Of a stretch of 64,000 nucleotides of DNA, positions 27,627-39,600 are shown one piece after another; position 1 is the stretch's first letter; each line of letters begins with the position of its first letter. A program made the position numbers and the translations under genes. The stretch comes from an uncultured Vampirovibrio sp. (lineage in GTDB: Bacteria; Cyanobacteriota; Vampirovibrionia; Gastranaerophilales; Gastranaerophilaceae). The stretch spans positions 1-64,000 of the forward strand of contig CAJUAL010000008.1 of the NCBI GenBank assembly GCA_910584405.1. The letters run 5' to 3'. The notes below the pieces were generated by a model. The model saw only the letters and a program-made list of their open reading frames with translations, was not told the DNA's origin and made no database searches.

Positions 27627-30600
27627 ATGGGTTTAGATTGTAATGTTATCCCACAAATTAAAGTCGGTGATGAATATGTTGATAGCAAATGTTTTAAAGA
27701 TCTTTGGGATAGGGCTAAAAAGCTCTATCCTTTTGATGCTTCTAAAGCACGTGCTGTTGCTAGAGCTGACTATGAAACTCTTAAATCTAATACATTTACA
27801 TCCGAGAATGGAGATTGGATTCTTTTGCGTGCAATACAGAATAGCAAACTGACAGACGCTCAATTTGCCACTTTTCAAAGCATCTATAGTAATAATATAG
27901 ACAGGTTGATCAAAAGTATTACCGTGCCATTAAACGAGCAAGGAGAGCCAGAAATAAGCCAATTATGGAATACGGATATTGCTAAGAAGTCTGAAATTCT
28001 ATATGAAGATGATTATCCTTTTATTGCTGATAGTGAGCAGATGTATTTGAATCGTATTTTTGCTGCTATTGCATTTAGAAGTGAATCTGAATTTAAGAAT
28101 CTTAATTATAAAGATTTCAAAAATGGTATTAAAATTCGAGATATAATCGCTAAAGCTATTCTTCAATATGCTTCTAATGCTAATCCGGACTTAGGTTATC
28201 TAGGTTATTCAGTCCAACTTAAGAATTATCGTAATCGTAGATCTAAAGAACTTAAAGATGAAGGTAAGAATGTTGCTGAAATAAAAGCTATTGTTCAAGA
28301 TGAAGCAATCTATAAAGAACTTAAAAGTAAAGCTGATAATCTTATAGCTCTTGCTAATCAATTACAAAACCTAGATGATAAGAATATATGGCAGAATTTC
28401 GTTAATTATTATAAAGCTGAATTTATGGCTGATATTAATGATTACGATATTGAAGACCATATGACTATGGGAGAACTTAATGGAGCTACTATGACAGATG
28501 AACAAAATATTAATAAATCTTGGAATAGTTCTCTTCAGTTTAAAGTTAATCGTAAAAACACAGCTTCTTCTCGTTTTAAACGTATGCTTACTGAGATGAT
28601 TTATAATAATCAAAGTAATCTTATGATGCGAGTTGAAGATACTCAATTAAATGGTACAGCTTCTTATTATAATAAATATGGTTTAACTATGCCATTTGAT
28701 ATTAATGTTTTATGGAACTCTTTAATTGATGTTACTCGATATGCAGCAAATAAAGAAGAACTTATAAATAGTCTTAAAGTTACTTCTGAATCTGTTTACA
28801 ATGGTCAACTTAAACCTTTAATTGATAAATTAGAAATTCTTCCAAACGATGATGTTTCTACTATAGAATCTAAAGAAATATTCTATAATATGTATATGGC
28901 TTCAGTTGATATGGCAACAACGGTTGTAACTCAAAGTGAAACTATGAGTTATAATATGTCCGAAACTGATTATAATATGTCGTATGCTGTTCGAGAAAGT
29001 AATCGTCAATCTTTTGCTATTACTAATGTATATAATCAATATCGCAATATTCTTACTAATAAGTTTCAAAGAATTAGTACCAGAAGTGCTGTTCAATTTG
29101 ATATAAATGCTTTGTATAAAACTGGTAAATCTATTACAGATAAAGTAAACAGTTTACTATATAAATCTAATAATGCTGGTATTAATTGGACTTCTAATAC
29201 TATATTCAATTATTTATCTATTAAATTTAATGTTCCTTTTGATGTAATTAAAGCTTTATATGTTGATGGAAACGCAGATAATAAAGTAAATGCTTTAATT
29301 CATCAAAAAATTGAAACTGAACTTGTTCATATTGATGATGTATTTGATAAGATATTTAATCAAATAAAAGCTAATATCACAGATAAACAAAGTGAAAGAG
29401 CTAAAGATCGTCAAGCTAATAAGATTCGTAATTTGTTTTATGATACTTATAAACCGGGTGATACAATTAATTCTATCGTTGATGATATGAAAGGTAGAAT
29501 TAATATTTTAGCTACTATAGGTAGTTGTGATCCTTCAATTAAAGTAGATTTAAGTTATATTAATGTTGAAGGTGAACAAGAATATACTCCTGAGTTTTAT
29601 AATCATATTACTTATATGTTGCAAGGTATTGTTAATCGTATAGGTAATGTCAATGTTGAATTAATGAAATATCGCTTTGCTGATTTTCTTAAATCTAAAG
29701 GTACTAAATATAATCCTATTATTTGGAATTTAGGTAATGGTACTGGAGGAAATGGTAAAGGTTTCTTTAATTTTAAAAAAGATGATAGAGGTAATGAAGT
29801 TTTAGATGAAGATGGATATAGAATATTAGATCCTATTAATCCTGTAAATGTTGAAGCTGTTAAAGCATTTGAATATTCTAGATTTAATGGTTTATCTAAT
29901 AGAGATCAAGGTATTGGAACACCATATGTTGATATGCATGATTATATTTGGACTCGTGATGTTATTCTTCGTCAAATGCAAGAACGTTATTCATTACCTT
30001 CCGCTGATGCTTCTCGTATATATGAATTTGTTACAGGTAATATATTAACTGAATCTAATGGTGGTAAAAGAGCATTACCTTTTAAACTTATAGATAATAA
30101 TGGTACTTTCGTTAATTATCGTATAGCTAGAACTAATGATCTTGAATCTAATTATACTTTCCAAAGAGTTAAAGATACTCTCCGTACAGAAATGGAAATG
30201 ATGTTGGATGCTAGACGTATGCTATTCGATTATGATTCTACTATTCATAAGCTCACTTTAAAGAAAGAATTTACTAGAAGTAAAGATGAAGTTCGTGAAG
30301 AGTTTAACAATATGAATCCTGATGAAAGAGCTGAGATTGTTCATAATAAATTTAATGATGATATTAATTTAGCATTTGAAGATTACTATGAGCATTATTC
30401 TTTTAATAAAGAAGTATTTGAAGGTCTTCAAGCTCCTATATTCTGGGATGGTAAAGATGTTATTAAAAATGGTAAACCTACAGGTAATATCTTTAAGTTT
30501 GGTAATCTTAATTTCAGATATACTGATGAAAATGGTAATGTATCTGTAAGAAGTATTATAGATTATATAGAAGATGCATTTAAAGAATTACATCCGGATG

Positions 30601-33600
30601 AATTAGCTTATTTCGGCAAATTTGAACCTTTTATGATATGTGGTGAAGATTTCTCTACTGCATACGGAGATGTAATCGATAATGCTTTTATGCGAATGTT
30701 TGTTGATAGAATGAATAGTCATTTACAAGATGCTTTTGATTATTTAGCTCCTATCAGAGATAATATTCAATCAACGTTAACTTATAAGAATCAACTTAAA
30801 GTTATAAGTGAACAACTTCCAAATGATTATAAAAATGATCGTTATTGGGGATTTGTTATTGCTAATCTCTTAGCTAATCATTATATAGCAGATATTGCCA
30901 TTCAAGAATTATTCACAGGTTATACTTTTGAATTTAAGAATGCTCTTGATTGGGCTAAGCGTGCATCTCAAGGTGTTAGACCCGGTTCTAAAACTAGAAG
31001 TAATACAACTTATACTCAGATTATCGTAAGTGATGTTAAACTTAGAGATAATATGATTGATAAAATTGTAGCGCCTTTTGTTAAATCAGATGAAACTACA
31101 ACTAATACTCTTCGACGCAGATTTGGTATTGATAAGATTACAACAGCAGATGCATTTAATATCATAACTCAAGATGAATGTATAGCTCGTTTTAAAGCTA
31201 TGGGTAGTTATAATAGTTTTACTTTACCTTCCGGTAAAACTCTTAAAGATATTGTGGAAGATGAAGATAGTCCTATTAGTTCGCAAGATTATGCACGTAT
31301 CGTTGAACAGCTAAAGTATTACTTCTATAAACGTGGTAAGTCTACGTTAAATAATAGATTTAATACTGATATTGTATTTTCACATCAAGATAAAAATTCA
31401 ACTCTTGTTGTATTCAAACGTATGTATAAGGGTACAAATTATGAAACTCTTTATGATTGGATGAAACAAGAAGGTATTGATTCTATTAACTTTGCATCTG
31501 GGCATAAAGTTGGTGGTTTACCTCAAGTTAAGCTCTTTAATATTGCTAATAATGAACAGGATGCTATTCTTAATATTCAATATAATGAATCTACTAATCG
31601 TTATGAATTAAAGAATTATCCTAAAGGTATTGATGCTTTTAAACATACGCTTAGTCATAGTAATCTCTATGTGCAACAAGAAGTGCCTTCTCATTTAATG
31701 GATGAAGAGAATAAGATTGGTACTCAGCTTCAAAAACGTATTCTTGATAATCTTGTATTTAATGGAGAATACTCTATTGCTGGTACTGTACGTAAAGGTA
31801 AAACTGGAGATAAATCTTTTGATAAAGCTGGTATATTTGAATATTATCAAATGCTTCTTGCTACTAACGCTAATGATGAAATGTATCGTTTGCTTTCTGA
31901 TTGGGGAGCTGTTGATGATAAAGGTAATATCAAATATAAATCTATTAATGATAAGAATGTAGTTGAAGTTAATTTAGATTTAGTTCTCGCTGATCTTCGT
32001 AGATACTTTAATGAAACTGAAATTGATAGAAACTTTATCAAAGCTACTATGATGGTAGACGGTAGACCTTTTATACCTTTTTATCATCCTACAATTAAAA
32101 GTAGAATTGAATCTGTTCTATTAGCTCGTATTACACGTAGAGTTACCAATCTTAAACTTAAAGGTGCTCACGTTACTATTCAGCCTGATACTTTCTTACA
32201 ACCTGCATCTATTACGTTGGACAAAAAAGGGTTAATCAAAGGAACTCAAGCTAATGTTTCTAGAATGTATCATGAAGGTCAAATTAAGTTCTCTGATGAT
32301 TATTGGAAACTTAGAGCTGAACTCAATGATGATGGTAGTATTAAGAGAGATGTTAATGGTACTCCTATAATTAAGAAAGATGCTGATTTTAAACTTCAAA
32401 GTGAATGGTGGGAAGAAGTTAAACAAGAAGATGGTTCTATTAAACAGATATTTCATCCTGCTGAAATTATTCTTAATAATTGGGATTCTCGATTTAAATT
32501 AGATGCTGATGGTAATCTAGATTTAAATACTGTTCCTGAGAATCTTAGAACGATGTTTGGTATTCGTATTCCTACTGAAGGTCATCAATCTATGTTTGTT
32601 GCTAAAGTTGTAGGAGTTTTGAACAATGGTGCAAGTCAAGCTATTGTTCCTGAACATCTTGTTACACGTACTGGTTGGGACTATGATATTGATAGTATTT
32701 ATCTTTCTATGAAAGAATTTGATGTAATTAACGGTAATTACGTTGAATATACTAAGAATAACACTAATGCATATAAACGTCAATCTTTAGAATATGTTGC
32801 AGATATTTATTTTGCTAAAGCTAAAGATTCGCTTAAACAAGATTATCTTAAAGTTAAAGTTCCTTTAATTAATCGACTTGGAGATATTAATGAAAGAATT
32901 AATACTCAAACTAGAGTAAATGATCCTGTATTAACTAGATTAAAAACTGAATATGCAAATCTTCAAAGAGAACGTTTTTATTCAAAAAATATTTCTGAAC
33001 GTGAAGCTCTAGCTAAAGCAATGGAAGCTAAAGAAGCTGAAATTGAATCTTATAATACAACTAATCTAAATCCTGTTATAACTGATTCGGAACTTAAAGC
33101 TCTTTATGATGAAAAAACTGAAATCTATTCTAAACTTAAAGAAGCTAAGAAAGATTATGATGCCAAATATAAAGAATTTATAGATAAGACTGTTACTACT
33201 AAGTGGAATGAACTTAATGATTATGGAAGAATGCCAAGAGCTGCTAAAGATAATGCTATTATTGATACTTGGATTGGTATTCATTCTGATCTTAAGAATA
33301 CTCTTAATAAAGAAAAACCTAATGAGTTTGAACATAGTAAATCTGCTGCTTCTTATATAAATAAAATTGCTGGTTATGATAACTCTATGATGAATCAACA
33401 TTTTCTTATTGACCAAATTAAGATTCGTAATATTAACAATAATATTGCAGTGCTTAAAGGTCAATCTATTGCAGCAGATAATGCTCTATCTATCATGGGT
33501 TTTACTGAAACTAAACTCTCCGATGATTTTGCTATTCCTATTAGACTTAATTTTAGTGATATTTCTGGATATAATGAAGATATTCCTAATAAAGCTGAAT

Positions 33601-36600
33601 GGGCTAAGAAACAAATTCTTAAAGCTTTTAAAGAAGAGAAGTTATCTAATGGAGAACGTAGTATTGAAATTAATGTAGATGATAGTACAATCACTGTTTG
33701 GTGTCGTAGTTTATATAATAATGATTATGGTACTTGGACAGATATAAATGATGAACCTATATCAGCTCAACGTTCTGAATTAACTTCTCATATTCTTGAT
33801 GCTGTTAAGGACAATCTTTGGTTTAATCTTAATACTTATACTGTTGGTAATACCGCATTATTAGCTTCATTCCCTATAAGTTGGAATGCTAATTTAAAAA
33901 CTAAAAATGCTAAAGTTGAAGGTGTTAATAGATATATTTATTCAGCTCTTATTGAATCTCAGCAAATCATTAGTGATTTTGTTACTAATATTTCTATCAA
34001 ATCTATAGAGAACTCTAATAACTTTACTAATATTAGTTTTCATAATGTTCGCAGTGATTATATGATTGACACTGTAACTGTTATGAGTAAACTTCTTATT
34101 AATAAAGGTGAATCTCTTAAAGATTTTATTAAAGATTATTTTGCATTTAATCAAGATAATGTAGGTCTTAAAGCTGTTATTAATAAAATTAATAAATTTC
34201 TTGCACAAGAAGATTTATCTAATTTTACTATAGCTAAAGCTCATGAACATGGTTTAACTATAAATCAAAATCAAGTTCAAGCTATGGCTAGATTTATTGA
34301 AGCTCTTGCTGAAAAAATTGGAATTACAGCTTATGAAATAAATAGTGGAATTAAGAACAAAGCTAAAACTATAACTGAACTTGATTCTTTATTTAAAGAA
34401 GGTCAAAACTACAAACATAATGTTGAAGATCTTGAAGCATATGCTAATTATCTTAATCGTCAACTTGAAGTTTTAGATTATTATATGTACGTTGATAAAG
34501 CTGTAAATGCTATGAAACGTGCACAAGGATGTCTTATTACTGAAAAGAAAGGTGCTGGTCCTAAAACTTCTGAAAGTAATAAACTTTTTGAATCTATTGC
34601 TATGCTTCAACATAATATCAATACTTTAGTTCAAAATGCAAAAGACGCTAAAGTTCCTGACACTATGATTGATGAACTTCTTTATAAATACTATAGTGTA
34701 AATGCTATTACAGATAAAGGTAAAGTTATAGATGATTGGATTGATAAAGCGAATGATTATCTTTTATCTATTACAGATGTTGAAGATAAACCTATTCAAT
34801 TAAGTAAACCTAAATCTCCTTTTAGAATAGGTAATCAATCGATGATTGAAGCTATATTTCCATCTATTACTGATCCTAATTGGACTATAGAAGATAGTGC
34901 TTATCCTATTCTTCAACAACAATTATATTCTACTAATGAGATGTCTGTTAATATGTTTCATGATATATTCATTAGTGAGAATCCTCTTTTCAAAGATAAG
35001 ATTAATTATTGTATGGCTAAACTTGGTCAGAATAATAATCCTGAACTTAGAGAAGCTCTTATTAATTATGCTATAATTGATAAGATTCGAGATATGTCAT
35101 TCTTTAATGATAATAGTAAAAGTCCAGAAGCTGTTCTTGAAGATAGAGCTAAACTTTTAGGTTGTACTAGAATTATTAAGAATAATAAAAATGAATTTAG
35201 ATTCCAATTAGCTACTGATTTATCACTTACATCAGTTAATCTTAAAACATGGTATAATGAAACTGAAAATAGACCTTATACTCATGCTGAAAAAATAGCT
35301 ATGTTTAAAGATTTACCAGTAGGTATTCAATTAGCTATGGTTAAAAATACATTAACTGATGGTAAATATGTAGTAGTTAATGGACAATATATTACTAAAG
35401 GTAATCTTAAGCTTAATCCTAATCATATTCTTTCTTTATTGTCTTCAAATACTATGGAAAGTCTTATTATAAGAAATGGTTACATAGGTATTTCAACTAA
35501 AGAAAGTGATGATGTTGATTTTACTAGAGATACATTCTTTCAACTTATTAATAGTCCTGATGAATATTGTCGTATTCTTGGTGAAAATCTAGTTAAATAC
35601 GCATTTTGGATTAATAAACTTGATTTCGGTCGTAATCTATCTAAATATATTCCTATTGATCTTTATGGTAGATTTAAAACTAAAAATGATGGTTATATAA
35701 GTGCTTATAAGACTACTTGGGGAGATCAATTCGATTCTATTAATTTTGAATCTATTGATGGTACTAGCGATAAAGATATAAGACTTGCGATGAAAAAACA
35801 AGGTATTACCGATGGAGGTAGTAACTTTAGATCAAATAATGCAGCTCTTTATAATTATGCTAATGCTTTATATGCTAGTCAGTCTAATGAAGATAATATT
35901 CTTCTTAGAGATAATAAAGAACTTGATCGTTTTATTGAAGCATTTATTAGAGCTAATTCTGAGAATACTCGTATCGTTAAATATATGAAACCTGAATATA
36001 TTTATGATACTAATAGTGGTAAACAAAGAGTTAAAGATCAAACCCCTACTTTTACTAAGATTACTAAAAGTAATTTATCAAGAAATGCTTTTGGACTTAA
36101 AGGAGGAGTTGCAAATGAATGGCATAATGATGTTGATCCTGAAGTTCGACAGTATATAGAAGATGCTCTCAATAGTATTCTTAAATATGCAATTATTGTT
36201 AAACATAATGATATATGGAACATTGTTGGTCAAATGATTGTTGAACCTATAGCATTTGTTAATAATTCTCGTTATGCTAATGATATGTATCTTAAGACTC
36301 GTGAAAAAGTTATAGATAAAGAACTTACTGGTCTTAAGAAATCTTATAAAGCTAAATTACCAGAAGGTACTCTTTATAAACGTTTTGATATTAATGATTG
36401 TACTTTTTATTATCCTATTAATAAAACATTTAAATCTGAATATCTAACTACAGCTAATGATTACTTTAAATATAACATTGAATCTCAAGAAATATACGAG
36501 AAAATAGCTACAGTTCTTAGTAAGTTCTATCGTAAATTTAATAGTTCTGTTACTAATACTGAATCTCATGGGAGTTTAACACAAGCTATTGATGCAGCTA

Positions 36601-39600
36601 CAAGTAATGCAGATATTACTATTTATATTGGAAATGAATCTGATACTAATAGAGGTCTTATTGCTAATGATGATGTTATTACTATATCAACTCAGCGACT
36701 CATCGAGGATTCGTATAATACCGAAACATTGCCTGCTAATATCAAAAATTTGGCACTAATCGCCAACGGAGAGCCACTTTCTCAACTAGAACAATTAAAA
36801 GTTCAAGGACAAATTTTTAAGGGCTTAGAGAGTCTTATTCAAAGGCTAAATCCAACAAATATTAGTGCAATTCAAGCTGATGGTATTAATGATATTATAG
36901 TTGATTATATTGGTATTAAAAAGAATGCTACAACTACAGTTCATACTATTAATAGTATAACTCCTAAGTTCTCTATGGTTTTAGATACTCAGTTTGTAGC
37001 AGATGATAATACTGGATTAGGTATATCAAATCTAGAATTTATTAATACTCTCTATGAAGTTGAGAAGACAGCTATTGGTAATACTAAGTTACTTCGAGAT
37101 GAAATGTCTATCATGGGAGAACTTAATACTGATTTAGAGAAACTAGACGCTAGAGCTAAAGATGAAATAGCTAAACTAGGTAGGGATATGAATAATCTTC
37201 CTAATTACATTGATACTTTCAAGTATAATGCTAGAATATTTGAGAGTGTTAAAGATATGATTAATAATATAGTCATTGATTTAAATACTAATAGTATTGC
37301 CGATTTATGGACTAAGAAGACTCCTGCTAATCGTAAACAATGGGTTACTGATTTAAATAAACTTAGTAGTCTCATTAAATCTCAAACTTATATTGAAGAT
37401 TTAAATCCTATTGATGAAGCTAGTTTTGAAAATGCTTCTCAAACTATTAAAGATTCAATTAAAGATTTTAATGAAGCTCTTCTTAATCTTAAAGGTTTAT
37501 ATGCGGAAATAATTCCTCTTAAGCGCAAAGTTATTGATGCTTCTAAGATTTATTTTGGTATTATGATGAATCAAAAATCACATAATGCTAACTTTAATAC
37601 TAAATTTAAATATATTCAAGATAAACTTGTTGAAACTGGATTTGAATCTGATGATATTGGTCCATATCTTGTAACTGAGAAAGATATTCAAGAAAATATT
37701 CGTACTATGCTTGGTGATAATCTTGATTTATCTACTGCTATTAAATGGTTAGATTCTGCTGCACAAAGTGGAATTCCTATTATTGATACAGTTCTTTCTC
37801 AATATGAACTTCATGCTCTTAATGCTACCGAATTTGCTCTTAATAAAAACAAGCAAACATTTGCATTATTCAAGAAGTATCCTAACTTCTATTCAGAGAA
37901 ATCTAATGGTAAACCTAATATCAAATTTTCACAAGCTCGTTCTAACGATTTTAGATCTAAGTTTATCAATGATAATAATGCGCAATTAACTACTCCATTT
38001 GATATAGTTAAAGCCGCATTCGATTATGCTCAAGCTAAAGCCTCTATATACGATGAATATATTCGTGAAAGAAAAGCTCTTGAACCTGCACTTGAATCTG
38101 ATGATTTTATTACAGTTAAAAATGCACAAGATGCTTTAGCTAAACTTGAAAAAGCTCATATTAAACGAGTAAAAGCTGCTAATAAAGGTATCTATTCAAC
38201 AATGAATGTTTCTATTCCTGCTGAATATAAAGGAAGACTTGAATTAAAACTAGAAGATGTATATGCTAATCCTAAAGCATATTTTCCTAACCTTACTGAT
38301 ACTGAAGCGTATTATTATACTAAACTTATAGAACGTGTTTATAAATCTAAGATACGTAAGAAGTTTGCTCAAGTAAATGGTATTAAACTTAAAGTTCAAG
38401 GTCAAACTACTAATAAAGTTCTTCTTGAAATTAAAGTTTGTCGTCCTGAATATCGTGATGGTAAATTTAGTAAACTTACTAAAAATGATATTGATATGAT
38501 TGTTGAAATGCAAGAACTATTTGCAGAACTTAATGATGTTGCTATGCCTAACACTGTTAAAGGTGCAAACTTCTTTCCAACATTTATATCTGCTAGTTAT
38601 AGAGATGTTCTTAAACAAGCTGTTGGATGGCACGAATTACAAGATGATGATTATAAGAATACATTAAGTGGTGAAACTCAATATTATCTTAAAGCTACAG
38701 CTCTTAATCGTCCAGAAGTTAGAGGTAGAATTAAATATGATCTTTATTCTATAACTAATGTTGATACTTATAACGCTTTAATTGAAAAAGCTAATAATAT
38801 AGCTAAACATAGAAATTATCATAAGCCTATAACTTCTATTAGCGATATAGTTGAATATAATCAAACCCTATCTGATAAGCAAATGAATGAGCTTAAAGAT
38901 AGAATGAATTATGATCCTCTTAATGTAACTCTTAATTATATTAATCAACTTAAACGTATTAAGATTAATCGTGATTTTGAACCTGAACTTAATCTTCTTC
39001 AAACTATTCTTTCTATGCCTGAGTTTCAAGCTAGAGAATACGGTGTTAAGAGTAAAAACATTATTAATAAAGTTTTATCTCTTTATACTAAGAAAACTGA
39101 AGTTGTTACTAAGAAAGGTAAAGATACTTATGCTTTTGAAAGATTTAAAGCTTTTTATGATGCTTTTGAAGGTAAGAATCGTATTAATACATTAACTGAT
39201 CAACTTCTTAATACACTTCATACAGTTAATAGTAAATCTCTTATGTGGATGAACTTAACTGCTGCTTTAAAGAATATTGGTACAGGTCATATTAATATTG
39301 TAAGTGAAGCAACTGGTGGTGAATTTACTACTAAAGCTACACTTCTTAAAGCTCATGAAATGTATGTTAAAGCTCTTCCATCATTATGGGCATCACTTGG
39401 TGAATATACTTGTGATAATCTTGATGCAGCTTTAATGAAGTTAGCAGGTAATATTTTTGAAGATCATATTGAAGCTGGTGTAGATACTAAGACTAATATT
39501 GTTTCTCTTGGTATGTCTAAATGGGATAATATAATGTTCTCTCCTAATACTATTGGTGAACATTATCTTCAATTCGCTACATTCCTATCTGCTATGCAAA